A DNA stretch of 64,000 bases from Thioclava sp. ES.031 (GCF_002563775.1 NZ_PDJO01000001.1:754001-818000); one strand, 5' to 3'. Numbered from the stretch's first letter, positions 17,033-26,560 are shown. Notes: generated by a model not told the origin, from the sequence alone. Translations and numbers: made by a program.

Positions 17033-18289
17033 ATGGCCGCAACTCGATCCCTCTCCTTCAAGCTCTATCCGTCGCCGGCTCAGGCGGCGGCGCTGTGGCG
17101 CAAGCACCTGCTTTTGAAAGACCTGTGGAACGCCGCACTCGAGGAGCGGATCGGCGCCTGGCGACACAGCGAGACCCGGGTCTCGCGCTCCGACCAGGAA
17201 AAGGCGCTGAAGGAGATCCGCCTCGGCCTCGAGGGCTGGCGCGGGCTCGTGCACACCCATGAGGCCCAGGTCGTTCTGAAGCGCCTGGATCTTGCTTTCC
17301 AGGCCTTCTTTCGCCGCCTGCGCGCGGGGCAGGCGCCGGGCTTCCCTCGCTTCAAGAGCGCCGAGCGCTTCCGTGGTTGGGGCTACAAGGAGCACGGCAA
17401 AGGCTTCAGGGTCGAGATGCGCGACGGCGGCCGGCACGGCCACGCCACGTTGTTCGGCATCGGGCGCATGCGAATGCGGGGCGTCGCGCGCACGCCGGGC
17501 CGCGTGCTCAAGGCCGATGTGACCCGGACGATCCACGGCTGGATGCTCAACGTGGTCGTCGAGACCAGCTGCGCCGAGCGTGCGTCGGCCGAGGGGCAGG
17601 CCGTGGGGCTCGATTGGGGCGTCTCGACCTTTGCCACGCTCGCGCTTGAAGATGGCGCCTTCGAGGAGCTGCCGAATCCGCGCTACCTTGACCTCGAGGC
17701 CGAGGGCCTCAAAGCCGAGCAACGCCGGCTCTCGTCCGCGGCCCGGGCGCGAAAGATCTCCCGGCGGGCGCTGCAAAAGCATCGACGCGATCTGGCGCGG
17801 CGTCATGCGAAGATCGCCGCGCGCCGGAAGGACTTCCTGCACAAGGCGAGTGCGCGGATCGCCGGTCGGCACCGCCTGATCGCGACCGAGGCGCTGGCTG
17901 TGCGCAACATGACCGCTTCAGCCCGGGGCACCGCGGAGGCGCCGGGCCGGAATGTGGCCCAGAAGGCGGGCCTGAACAGATCGATCCTGGACACGGCCCC
18001 GGCCGGGTTTTTGAACATGCTCCGATACAAAGCGGAAGAGGCTGGTGCGGAGTTCCTTGAGGCGAAGACGCGAGAGCTGAAGCCGTCACAGCGCTGCCCG
18101 GACTGCGGCGCCGTGCGGAAGAAGGCACTCGCAAAGCGCCACCATGATTGCGACTGTGGCTGTCGTCTCGGGCGAGACGAAGCCGCAGCCCGCGTCCTGC
18201 TGAACTGGGGGCTCGCGGAGGGCCGCCGTCGCCAGAACGCGGAAACGATCAACCCGGCCGGGACGGTCGGGGATCAGGCTGCCGCCTGA
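17033..18289 (+). CDS. tnpB: RNA-guided nuclease TnpB (IS200/IS605)
   Basis: 418 residues. The N-terminal wedge/REC region begins 'LSFKLYPSPAQAAAL'. The RuvC-type catalytic acids appear in 'VGLDWGVSTFATLA', 'LIATEALAVRNM' and 'CRLGRDEAAARVLL'. The zinc ribbon is 'CPDCGAV' followed by a 'CDCGC' pair, an unusual CxC second knuckle. TnpB proteins cut DNA with an omega RNA made from the right end of the element and help keep the transposon in place. A perfect hairpin (18271-18292) covers the stop codon. All key residues look present. Confidence 0.9.
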   Translation: MAATRSLSFKLYPSPAQAAALWRKHLLLKDLWNAALEERIGAWRHSETRVSRSDQEKALKEIRLGLEGWRGLVHTHEAQVVLKRLDLAFQAFFRRLRAGQAPGFPRFKSAERFRGWGYKEHGKGFRVEMRDGGRHGHATLFGIGRMRMRGVARTPGRVLKADVTRTIHGWMLNVVVETSCAERASAEGQAVGLDWGVSTFATLALEDGAFEELPNPRYLDLEAEGLKAEQRRLSSAARARKISRRALQKHRRDLARRHAKIAARRKDFLHKASARIAGRHRLIATEALAVRNMTASARGTAEAPGRNVAQKAGLNRSILDTAPAGFLNMLRYKAEEAGAEFLEAKTRELKPSQRCPDCGAVRKKALAKRHHDCDCGCRLGRDEAAARVLLNWGLAEGRRRQNAETINPAGTVGDQAAA

Positions 18290-18292
18290 TCC
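18271..18292 (+). ncRNA. Hairpin at the tnpB 3' end, candidate part of omega RNA
   Basis: GGATCAGGC-TGCC-GCCTGATCC is a perfect 9-bp stem with a 4-base loop spanning the tnpB stop codon. Known omega RNAs overlap the tnpB 3' end and run to the right end of the element, so this hairpin and the one at 18297-18324 may be its scaffold. This is inference from position and structure. Confidence 0.4.
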
Positions 18293-18296
18293 GAAA

Positions 18297-18324
18297 CCCC
18301 TTCCAACCTACAGGATTGGTGGGG
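18297..18324. repeat. Right-end hairpin of the IS200/IS605 element
   Basis: Second copy of the left-end hairpin, differing at one loop base. It ends seven bases before the ATG of the truncated AsmA gene. Confidence 0.75.
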
Positions 18325-18331
18325 GAGGTTC

Positions 18332-19864
18332 ATGGCTTTCAGTCTCGACAAAGGGGAAATCAGCGACGGATCGGTGAGGTGGATCGATCATGCGAGTGGC
18401 CAGCGCCTTGCGCTCACCCACCTCGATGCGAGCCTCGCGCTTCCGTCCTTCGACGGTCCGGCGAGGCTGGACCTGACGGGGCAGGTCAATGGTAAGGCGC
18501 TGAAGGTCAATGGCACGCTCGGAGCCTTCGCGTCCTTCCTTGCGGGCGATCCGGCCCCCACCGATCTTGCGCTGACCCTCGATGCGTCGTCGATCGGCTT
18601 CAAGGGCACCTTCGGGACGGCTCCCTTGGCGGCGAAAGGGGCGCTCACTGCTAACGTCAAGGACCCGGCCGCGCTGGCGGCGGTCTTCGGGCAGGCTGCG
18701 CCGGATCTGCCGAAAGGGTTGGGGCGTGATACGATTACCGCGAAGGGCGATGTGACCCTGGGTGCGGATGGCGCGATGCAGCTACGCGGCGGCAATCTCA
18801 CGCTCGACGACAATGCGCTGAGCGTGGCGGGCGATCTTTCCTTCGCGAAAGGCAAGCCGCGGATCGATGCCCAGATCGATGCGGGCGCGCTTGATCTCTC
18901 GGCGCTGGCCGGGGCGTCGGGCGCGACTGGATCGGGCGAGGCCTCCTCCGGTTCTGGCTCTGGCACCAGCGGTTGGTCGAACGCGCCGATCGACGCCACG
19001 GGCCTACGGGCGCTGGATGGTAAGATCGTGCTCGATGCGAGTTCCATCGATTTCGGCACTGCCAAGCTGGGCCCGACCAAAGCGCAGATCACGATCGAGA
19101 ACGGCCGCGCGGTGGCGGATCTGCGTCAGGTCTCGGCCTATGGCGGCAGCGTCACCGGGCAGGTGGTGGCGAATGCACGCAGCGGGTTCTCGGCCTCCGC
19201 CGATCTGGTGGCAAAGGGCGTCTCGATGCAGCCGCTTCTGAGCGATCTGGCCGATTACACGCGGCTCGATGCGAAGGCGGATTTGGCGGTGAAGCTTCTG
19301 GCCTCGGGCAACAGCCAGGCCGCGCTGGTGCGCTCGCTTTCGGGCTCGGGCGATGTCGCCTTCGGCAAGGGGGCGCTGGAGGGGCTCGATCTGGTGGGGA
19401 TGCTGCGCACGCTCGATCTGAACTATGTGGGGGAGGGAGCGAAGACGATCTTCGATCAGATCACCGCGAGCTTCACCATCGCCAACGGGGTGCTGTCGAA
19501 TGACTACCTCGAATTGAAAGCGCCGCTTCTGAGTGCTGCAGGCAAGGGGCTTGTCGATATCGGGGCGCAGAGCCTCGATTACACCGTCACGCCGACCGCG
19601 CTCAGCAAGGCCGATGGCACGGGCGGGGTGAAGGTGCCGCTCTCGATCACGGGTCCCTGGGCGAAGCCGAAATTCGGCCTCGATATGAAGGCGCTCTCGG
19701 GCGACAAGGTCGATGCGGCGAAGCAGGACCTGAAGGCGAAAGCGGATGCAGAGATCGCCAAGAAGCTCGGGATTACGCCCCAAGACGGCCAGAGCACCGA
19801 GGATGCGGCGAAGCAGAAGCTCAAGGAGGAGGCTGCGAAAGGTCTGCTGAAGCTCTTCAAATAG
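18332..19864 (+). pseudogene. AsmA-family protein gene, N-terminus lost at the IS element
   Basis: 510 residues are readable from the first ATG after the IS right end. The C-terminal AsmA domain is complete: 'LEGLDLVGMLRTLDLNYVG', 'TIFDQITASFTIANGVLSNDYLELKAP' and 'GKGLVDIGAQSLDYTVTP' are typical. AsmA proteins normally begin with a membrane anchor and several hundred more residues of repeating beta structure that bridge inner and outer membranes in lipid transport. No signal anchor is present here and none is encoded left of the IS. The frame is open back through the hairpin, so a fusion transcript is possible, but a working product is doubtful. A Ser/Gly-rich linker lies near residues 200-215. 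Confidence 0.75.
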
Positions 19865-19962
19865 GCGGCAGGCCCGCCCGCGTGGCCCGGTTTGCATGCC
19901 GGCGCATGTGCGTTTCCGAGTCTCCTCGAGACGCGGGCTTCAAACGCCGTGAACTGCTCCGC

Positions 19963-21024
19963 TCAGCCGCCCCAGCTCCGCTCGAGAGCCGCCAGCCAGT
20001 TGCCATGCGCGAGCTTCTCGATCAGCGCTTCGCCATAGCCATGCGCACGCATCGCCTCGATCAGGCGCGGCAGCCCCGCCGCATCGCCCAGATCGGGCGG
20101 GATCGCCGCTCCGTCGAAATCAGACCCTAGCCCGACCCGGTCCTCGCCCAGTTTCTCGATCAGGTAATCGAGATGGCGCAGCATCGGGTCGAATCCGGCG
20201 AAGGGCTCTGCCTTGCCGTCCTCGCGCAGAAACCCGAGCGCGTAGTTCAGCCCGACCATGCCATCGCTTTCGCGGATCATCGCGAGCTGCCGATCGGTAA
20301 GGTTACGCGACGAGGGGCAGAGCGCATGCACGTTGGAATGGGTGGCGACCAGCGGCGCATCGGACAGCGCCGCGACATCGTCGAAGCCCTTCTCGTTCAG
20401 ATGGCTCAGGTCGATCATGATCTTCAGCCGGTTGCATTCCGCCACCAGCCGCTTGCCTGCCTCGGTCAGCCCGTCGCCGGTATCGGGCGAGGACGGGTAG
20501 GCGAAGGGCACCCCATGGCCGAAGGCCGTCGGGCGCGACCAGACCGGCCCGAGCGAGCGCAGCCCCATCGCATGCCAGACGTGCAGCGCATCGAGGTCGG
20601 GCCCGATCGGCTCGGCGCCCTCGAAATGCAGGATCGCGGCGATCTTGCCTCCCACGATCGCGGCGCGAATATCAGCGACCGAGCGGCAGATCTTCAGGCT
20701 GCCCTCGCGCTCCATCCACATCAGGTGGCCGACCATCTTCATCGCGACCGGCAGCGCGTCCTCGAAGGGGATCGCCTCGGGCAGCGGCAGCGAAAAGGGC
20801 GGATTGCGCATGATCGCGTCGAAATCGGGATCGTCATGGGCGACCGGCGAGGGGATATAGACCGCGAAAAACCCACCCACGAAACCGCCCGCGCGCATCC
20901 GGGGCAGATCGAGCTGGCCCGTGCCGGTGTCGCTCAGCCAGGTCGTCTCGCGGGCCTCGGGATCGCGCAGTAGGCGAAGGAGGAAATCGTTATGACCGTC
21001 GAAGACCGGGATCAGGGCGCTCAT
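19963..21024 (-). CDS. Membrane-dipeptidase-type metallopeptidase (M19)
   Basis: 353 residues. Zinc-binding and catalytic signatures of the M19 renal-dipeptidase family are present: 'FDGHND' at the start, 'LHFEGAEPIG', 'MIDLSHLNEKG', 'VATHSNVHAL' and 'VGLGSDFDG'. These enzymes cleave Xaa-Xaa dipeptides, often containing D-residues. No signal peptide is seen, so it is probably cytoplasmic. The ATG overlaps (ATGA) the end of a short upstream reading frame (21021-21149), which looks like the last codons of a lost gene. Confidence 0.9.
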   Translation of the reverse strand: MSALIPVFDGHNDFLLRLLRDPEARETTWLSDTGTGQLDLPRMRAGGFVGGFFAVYIPSPVAHDDPDFDAIMRNPPFSLPLPEAIPFEDALPVAMKMVGHLMWMEREGSLKICRSVADIRAAIVGGKIAAILHFEGAEPIGPDLDALHVWHAMGLRSLGPVWSRPTAFGHGVPFAYPSSPDTGDGLTEAGKRLVAECNRLKIMIDLSHLNEKGFDDVAALSDAPLVATHSNVHALCPSSRNLTDRQLAMIRESDGMVGLNYALGFLREDGKAEPFAGFDPMLRHLDYLIEKLGEDRVGLGSDFDGAAIPPDLGDAAGLPRLIEAMRAHGYGEALIEKLAHGNWLAALERSWGG

Positions 21025-21149
21025 GCGGGTTCATCCTCTTTCGTGTAGCCCGCCGAGGCTTTCAAGCGCTTGCGGGTGTAGTGGGTTTCGGCGCGGTGAG
21101 CGCGCAGGTCGGCGCGGGTAAGTTCCGCCACCGCGAGACTATCTGACCC
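21021..21149 (-). pseudogene. C-terminal remnant of an unidentified gene coupled to the dipeptidase
   Basis: The frame reads 'LAVAELTRADLRAHRAETHY...KASAGYTKEDEPA' and stops in an ATGA overlap with the dipeptidase start, the usual sign of a real operon partner. It has no start codon or ribosome binding site of its own here. Upstream (21150-21204) only a short spacer separates it from the galactosidase stop. I cannot name the parent gene. Confidence 0.4.
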
Positions 21150-21204
21150 GACCCCCGCGGAATCCCTATCCACAATGCAGAGGCAGCGCCATCCTGCGCT
21201 GCTC

Positions 21205-23403
21205 TCACAGTGCCGCGATCTCCACGATTTCCACCCGGTCGCGTAGCCGTGCCGTGACCCGGATCGTGCCCGCATCGCCGGTCAGCCGCAGCCAGCAGCC
21301 CGTGGCGCCGCCCTGAAGAACGGGGCAGTCGGGGCCGATCAGCCTAGCCGGGCCCTCGACGGTCAGGAAGACCGGCTCGTTGAGGAAATGCAGCTTGTTG
21401 CCGGCCTGATCGCGGGCGCGGATCATCACCCGGATCTCATCGCTCGCATCGGCCTCGGCCTTCGTGACATCGGGCGCCAGTTCCAGCCGATCGAACATCG
21501 CATCGGCGGGGAAGTCGCGCTCGATCACCAATTCGCCGTTGCGATAGCCGCGCAGGCGACCCGCATGCCAGCTCTCGCCCCAGGCGGTCACCTCGTCGGG
21601 GGTGAAATGCTCGTAATCGATGACGACCGGCGCATGCGGCAGATGCGGGAAGCGGGTGCGGTCGGGACCGACGCGCTTGACCACATCGGCATAGGATAGC
21701 TCCACCTCGTCGCAATTCGTCAGCACGATCAGCGGGATCACCCCGCCGATATTGCGCTCGCCGCGCGACCAGACGGTGACCGGCTCCATCACGATTGCCT
21801 CGTCCGGGTCGCGCTGGCTCGCATAGGCGTAGGTTGCGAATTTCGGCTCGCGGAAGATCGACATCACGCCATGATGGCAAATCCGGTCGCCCGCGCCGAA
21901 ATCCTTGTGGGTGTTGTAGTCGAACATGCACCAGCCGATGCAGCCCGCGAGCCCGGCATCGGGGTCATGGGCGGCGTTGAGCACGTCGAGATGGCGCAGC
22001 ACATGCTCGTGCTGGCGATGCTCGGGGTCGCCCGACTTGGTCGGATACATGTGCCCGTTATACTCGGTCACCAGATAGGGCACGCGCTTGGGTAGCCCCG
22101 TCACCTCCTGCTGGTCGCGCAAGCTCGTGCGCGGGCGGTTCGAGAAGGGCAGTTCGAAATCGCCAAGGATGAAATCGTTCATCGTGTAGACGTCTTCGAG
22201 CAGCTGGCTGTCGGTGATGCAGCGCACGCCGCCGGTCGGGCGCGTCGCATCCAGCTCATGCGCGAGGGCATTGGTGCGCTTGTAGAACGCTTCCGCATCG
22301 GGGCTTTCGTTGATCCGCACGCCCCAGATGATGATCGAGGGATGGTTCCAGTCGCGCCGGATCATCCGCTCGACATTGGCGACGGATTCGTCTTGCCAGA
22401 CATCGCCGCCGATATGCTGCCAGCCGGGGATTTCCTCGAAGACCATCAGGCCGATCTCGTCGCAGCGGTCGAGGAAATAGGGGCTCTGCGGATAATGCGA
22501 GGTGCGCGCGATGTTGCAGCCCAGATCGTAGCGCAGGATGTCCGCGTCGCGTTCCTGACTGCGTTTGCCCTGAGCATAGCCCGAATAGGGGAAGCTCTGG
22601 TGGCGGTTGAGGCCGCGCAGGACCACGCGATTGCCGTTGAGGAAGAAGCCCTCGGGCGTGAATTCGGCGTGACGGAAGCCGAAGCGCTGGGTGAGGCGGT
22701 CGCCGCTCTCACTCAGGGTCAGCGTCAGCGTGTAGAGCGCGGGCGTCTCGGGTGACCAGAGCGTGATACCGCTCAGGCTCTCGAAGGAGATCTCGCCCGT
22801 GCCTTGGCTGCGCGCGATCTCCCGCCCTTCGGCGTCCGACAGAACCGCCTCCACCGCGCCCGGCGCGTCGAGCTTGATCAGAACGCGCTTGGTCTCGGCC
22901 AGCACGTCGGGCGTCTCGATCTTCACGCTTGCGATATGGGCCTCGGGGAGTACTTCCAGCCAGACATCGCGATAGATCCCGGCATAGGTGAGATAGTCGA
23001 TCCGGCCACCGAAGGGCGGGATCTCGGGATTTTCCGACCCGTCGATATGCACCGTCACCAGCGCCCTGCCGTCTGCGAACCGCTCCGTCAGATCGACGGT
23101 GAAGGGCGTGTAGCCGTCGCGGTGGCGCAGCACTTCCGAGCCGTTCGCATAGACCACGGCATCGGCCATCGCCGCATCGAACCGCAGCCGCACCAGCTTG
23201 CCCGTCCACGCATCGTCCCACGCGATCTCGTGCTGATAGGTGAAAGGGCGCTGGAACGCGGCTTCGTCGAAATAGCTCATCGGCAGGTCGGCGGCGTTAT
23301 GGGGCAGGGTGACCGTCTCGCCCTGCAGCGGCTTTGCGACCTTGGATGCGTCGAAGCCTTCTGCGAATGTCCAGCCTTCGTTCAGTTTGCTGATCTCTCT
23401 CAT
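21205..23403 (-). CDS. Glycoside hydrolase family 2, beta-galactosidase-type
   Basis: 732 residues from the ATG at 23403, which has a ribosome binding site (GGAGTGG) and lies two bases from the dehydratase stop; an ATG at 23412 is possible. Sugar-binding and immunoglobulin-like domains precede the TIM barrel. The acid/base glutamate is in 'GVRINESPDAE' (Glu366) and the nucleophile in 'LVTEYNGHMYP' (Glu447). No signal peptide is seen, so galactosides are cleaved inside the cell after ABC uptake. It is the last gene of a leftward operon whose other members oxidise galactose, which favours beta-galactosidase over glucuronidase or mannosidase. Confidence 0.85.
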   Translation of the reverse strand: MREISKLNEGWTFAEGFDASKVAKPLQGETVTLPHNAADLPMSYFDEAAFQRPFTYQHEIAWDDAWTGKLVRLRFDAAMADAVVYANGSEVLRHRDGYTPFTVDLTERFADGRALVTVHIDGSENPEIPPFGGRIDYLTYAGIYRDVWLEVLPEAHIASVKIETPDVLAETKRVLIKLDAPGAVEAVLSDAEGREIARSQGTGEISFESLSGITLWSPETPALYTLTLTLSESGDRLTQRFGFRHAEFTPEGFFLNGNRVVLRGLNRHQSFPYSGYAQGKRSQERDADILRYDLGCNIARTSHYPQSPYFLDRCDEIGLMVFEEIPGWQHIGGDVWQDESVANVERMIRRDWNHPSIIIWGVRINESPDAEAFYKRTNALAHELDATRPTGGVRCITDSQLLEDVYTMNDFILGDFELPFSNRPRTSLRDQQEVTGLPKRVPYLVTEYNGHMYPTKSGDPEHRQHEHVLRHLDVLNAAHDPDAGLAGCIGWCMFDYNTHKDFGAGDRICHHGVMSIFREPKFATYAYASQRDPDEAIVMEPVTVWSRGERNIGGVIPLIVLTNCDEVELSYADVVKRVGPDRTRFPHLPHAPVVIDYEHFTPDEVTAWGESWHAGRLRGYRNGELVIERDFPADAMFDRLELAPDVTKAEADASDEIRVMIRARDQAGNKLHFLNEPVFLTVEGPARLIGPDCPVLQGGATGCWLRLTGDAGTIRVTARLRDRVEIVEIAAL

Positions 23404-23405
23404 GA

Positions 23406-24554
23406 TTACCACTCCGCGAAGCTGCCATCGGCATGGCGCCAGATCGGGTTGCGCCAGCGGTGGCCCTCAGCGGCCGCCTGGCGGACTTTCTCCTCGTTGA
23501 CCTCGACGCCGAGGCCGGGGCCTTGCGGGATCGCGACGAAGCCGTCGTCATATTCGAAGACCGACGGGTTGCTCAGATAATCGAGCAGGTCCGAGCCCTT
23601 GTTGTAATGGATGCCCAGCGACTGTTCCTGAATGAAGGCGTTGTAGCAGACCGCATCGAGCTGCAGGTTCGCCGCCAGCGCGACCGGCCCCAGCGGGCAA
23701 TGCAGCGCCAGAGCCACGTCATGCGCTTCGGCCATTGCCGCGATCCGGTAGGTCTCGGTGATGCCGCCGGAATGGGACGGGTCGGGCTGGACGATGTCGA
23801 CGTAACCGCCCTGCAGGATCGATTTGAAATCCCATCGCGTGTAAAGCCGCTCGCCCAGTGCGATCGGGGTGGAGCAATGGTTGGCGATCTCGCGCAGCGC
23901 CTCGGCGTTTTCGCTCAGCACGGGCTCTTCGATGAACATCAGGTTGTAGGGCTCGAGCTCCTTCGCGAGCTGCTTCGCCATCGGGCGATGGACGCGACCG
24001 TGGAAGTCGACGCCGATGCCGAAATCGGGGCCCATCTCCTCGCGGATCGCCTGCACGCGCGCCAGCACGGCGTCGATCTTGTCGTGGGAGTCGATGAATT
24101 GCAGTTCCTCGGTGCCGTTCATCTTCACCGCCGTGAAGCCCCGGTCGCCGCAGTCCCGTGCCATCCGCGCGGTGTCGCCCGGACGGTCGCCGCCGATCCA
24201 GCTATAGACCCGGATACGGTCGCGCTGCTGGCCACCCAGAAGCGAATGGACCGGCACGCCTAGCGCCTTGCCCTTGATGTCCCAAAGTGCCTGATCGAGC
24301 CCGGCGATCGCTGACATGTGGATTCCGCCGCCGCGATAGAACCCGCCGCGATACATCACCGTCCAGTGGTCCTGAATATGGCTAGGATCCTTGCCGATCA
24401 GGTAATCCGACAGTTCCTCGACGCAGGCGGCGACAGAGGCTGCGCGACCTTCCAGCACCGGTTCGCCCCAGCCGGAAATGCCCTCATCGGTGGAGATTTT
24501 CACGAAACACCAGCGCGGCGGCACGATGAAGGTTTCGATGGCGGTGATTTTCAT
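23406..24554 (-). CDS. dgoD: D-galactonate dehydratase (enolase superfamily)
   Basis: 382 residues, the same length as E. coli DgoD. The enolase-superfamily capping domain is followed by a barrel with metal ligands in 'IGVDFHGRV', 'FIEEPVL' and 'ALGERLYTRWDF', and the general base region 'ALHCPLGPVALAANLQLD'. It removes water from D-galactonate to give 2-keto-3-deoxygalactonate. It is followed by the GH2 gene after two bases and preceded by the sugar dehydrogenase gene in the same operon. Confidence 0.92.
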   Translation of the reverse strand: MKITAIETFIVPPRWCFVKISTDEGISGWGEPVLEGRAASVAACVEELSDYLIGKDPSHIQDHWTVMYRGGFYRGGGIHMSAIAGLDQALWDIKGKALGVPVHSLLGGQQRDRIRVYSWIGGDRPGDTARMARDCGDRGFTAVKMNGTEELQFIDSHDKIDAVLARVQAIREEMGPDFGIGVDFHGRVHRPMAKQLAKELEPYNLMFIEEPVLSENAEALREIANHCSTPIALGERLYTRWDFKSILQGGYVDIVQPDPSHSGGITETYRIAAMAEAHDVALALHCPLGPVALAANLQLDAVCYNAFIQEQSLGIHYNKGSDLLDYLSNPSVFEYDDGFVAIPQGPGLGVEVNEEKVRQAAAEGHRWRNPIWRHADGSFAEW

Positions 24555-24581
24555 AACGGTCCTCGGAGTTGGTCGGCGCGA

Positions 24582-25502
24582 TCAGGTGTCGAACGGATAG
24601 GTGATCGCGAAACGTGCATTGATGAAGGCGTCTGCGACAAGGCGCATCGGCGCGAGGTCGAGATCGCTTTGGCCGGCGCGCACCAGATCGCGCATCCGGG
24701 CGTAGAGATTGGCGTATTCGCGGTTCTCGCCCGTGGCGATCACCTCGCCATCGGTGCTGAACTCCGCGCCGCCCTTGTCGAGCATGGCCGTGCCGCGTTC
24801 GGTCTGAAGGGTGATGCGCCACAGCTCGTCGCCGGTTTCCCGCCAGTCGAAGGCGGCGGTGATCGCGGTGTCGCCCGCGCGCATCTCCAGATCGGCGGCG
24901 ATCGGGGTCTGGCGGCCCTGCGGGATGCTGAGCGCGGCTGCTGTCAGCCGCACGGGCCGGGGCAGGATGCGGGTCAGGATCGAGAGCGCGTTGATGCCGG
25001 GATCGAAGACCCCGAGCCCGCCCGGTTGCCAGATCCACTCCTGCCCGGGATGCCACTTGCGTACATCCTCGCGCCAGTCGATCCGGATCTCGGAAATCTC
25101 GCGCCCGGCGAGCCACTTGCGCGCGGCTTCCACGGCTGCCGCCTCGCGCGAATGCCAGGTGGCGAAGATCGTCAGTCCCGCCTTGGCCGCGGTCTCCCGC
25201 AGCGCCTCGACCTCGCTCAGCGTCATGCCGGGCGGCTTTTCGAGCATCAGGTGACGGCCCGCGCGCAGCACCGCCATCGCCTGATCGAACCGCCCCTGCG
25301 GCGGTGTGCAGAGCGAGACGGCACCGATCTCGGGCTCGGCGTCCAGCATCGCGCGCAGGTCGGGATAGCTTGGCAAGTCGGGCAGGGTGGCATTGCGGCT
25401 CGCGATGGCGGCGAGATGCACGCCGTCAGTCTCCGCGATCGCGGGAAGGTGCTGGGCGCGGGCGATCGCTCCCAGCCCCACGAGGCCGATGGCAAGGCTC
25501 AT
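24582..25502 (-). CDS. D-galactose 1-dehydrogenase (Gfo/Idh/MocA family)
   Basis: 306 residues. The Rossmann start 'IGLVGLGAIARAQHLPAI' binds NAD(P). 'LMLEKPPGMTLSE' holds the conserved EKP lysine, and 'WHPGQEWIWQPGGLGVFDPGINAL' covers the substrate-binding and catalytic part. Similar proteins (for example the Pseudomonas fluorescens enzyme) oxidise D-galactose to D-galactono-1,4-lactone; arabinose is a usual side substrate. Its ATG overlaps the stop of the ABC ATPase gene by four bases. The lactonase for its product lies in the opposite arm of the regulon. Confidence 0.85.
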   Translation of the reverse strand: MSLAIGLVGLGAIARAQHLPAIAETDGVHLAAIASRNATLPDLPSYPDLRAMLDAEPEIGAVSLCTPPQGRFDQAMAVLRAGRHLMLEKPPGMTLSEVEALRETAAKAGLTIFATWHSREAAAVEAARKWLAGREISEIRIDWREDVRKWHPGQEWIWQPGGLGVFDPGINALSILTRILPRPVRLTAAALSIPQGRQTPIAADLEMRAGDTAITAAFDWRETGDELWRITLQTERGTAMLDKGGAEFSTDGEVIATGENREYANLYARMRDLVRAGQSDLDLAPMRLVADAFINARFAITYPFDT

Positions 25503-26560
25503 CCGCGCACCCGTGCGCCCGTGCTGGTGTCGAACACATAGACCGAGGCCGGATCGAAGTTGATCCCGGTCTTGCTGCCGACCGCGCCGTGGAGGCGCTG
25601 ATCGGTTTCGACCACGACGCGCTCGCCGGAGGCCGCGTCGAGATGCGCATAGCTGACGCCGCCAAGGTTCTCGGCCATCTCGATGGTGAAATTGCCCTCC
25701 GAGCCGCTCAGGCGCAGCGCGTTGGGTCGGATGCCGATTTCCAGCTTCGTGCCGTCAGCAGGCAAGGCGACGGGACTGTCGACGCGCTGACCCAGAGCTG
25801 GCACGTCAAGCTGCCCCTCCACCACGGTCGCGGCGAGGAAGTTCATCGAAGGCGAGCCCATGAAGCCCGCAACGAAGCGATTGTCGGGATCGTCGTAAAG
25901 CTCCATCGGGCTTCCGACCTGTTCGATATTGCCCGCGCGCAGCACCACGATCTTGTCGGCCATCGTCATCGCCTCGACCTGATCGTGGGTGACGTAGATC
26001 ATCGTCGCCCCGATCTCGCGGTGCAGACGCGCGATCTCGGCGCGCATCTCGACGCGCAATTCGGCATCGAGGTTGGAGAGCGGTTCGTCGAAGAGGAACA
26101 CCTCCGGGCCGCGGGTGATCGCGCGGCCGATGGCCACACGCTGGCGCTGACCGCCCGAGAGTGCGGCAGGCTTACGGTCCAGAAGCGGCTCCAGCTTCAG
26201 GATCCGCGCGGCTTCCTGCACCTTGTCACTGATCTGGGCCTTCGGATGGCCGTTCATCTTCAGCCCGAAGCCCATATTCTCGCCCACTGTCATATGCGGG
26301 TAGAGCGCGTAGGTTTGAAACACCATCGCGATGCCGCGCTCGGCGGGTTCGGCCTTCGTGACTTCGCGTCCGCCGATGCGGATCGCACCGTCCGAGGTCT
26401 CCTCCAACCCCGCGATCATCCGCAAAAGCGTCGACTTGCCACAGCCGGATGGCCCGACGAAGACACAGAATTCCCCCGGCTCGACCGCCAGATCGACGCC
26501 GTGGATTACCTCCGCATCGCCAAACCGTTTGACGATCTTCTCCAATGCGACTCCGCTCAC
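25499..26560 (-). CDS. Sugar ABC transporter ATPase (MalK/UgpC type)
   Basis: 353 residues. Walker A 'GPSGCGKST', signature 'LSGGQRQRVAIG', Walker B 'VFLFDEP' and the C-terminal TOBE/MalK-like regulatory domain are all present. It powers the importer whose binding protein and permeases lie in the divergent operon, where no ATPase is encoded. It overlaps the galactose dehydrogenase gene by four bases and follows iclR after 32 bases. Confidence 0.93.
   Translation of the reverse strand: MSGVALEKIVKRFGDAEVIHGVDLAVEPGEFCVFVGPSGCGKSTLLRMIAGLEETSDGAIRIGGREVTKAEPAERGIAMVFQTYALYPHMTVGENMGFGLKMNGHPKAQISDKVQEAARILKLEPLLDRKPAALSGGQRQRVAIGRAITRGPEVFLFDEPLSNLDAELRVEMRAEIARLHREIGATMIYVTHDQVEAMTMADKIVVLRAGNIEQVGSPMELYDDPDNRFVAGFMGSPSMNFLAATVVEGQLDVPALGQRVDSPVALPADGTKLEIGIRPNALRLSGSEGNFTIEMAENLGGVSYAHLDAASGERVVVETDQRLHGAVGSKTGINFDPASVYVFDTSTGARVRG

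Larger units (their letters stand above)
16553..18324 (+). mobile_element. IS200/IS605-family element with divergent tnpA and tnpB
   Basis: About 1.77 kb. Divergent tnpA (minus) and tnpB (plus) are bounded by two copies of the same hairpin at 16553-16580 and 18297-18324. No classical inverted repeats are present, as expected for this family. The right boundary abuts a beheaded AsmA gene. Exact cleavage positions cannot be set by eye. Confidence 0.8.
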
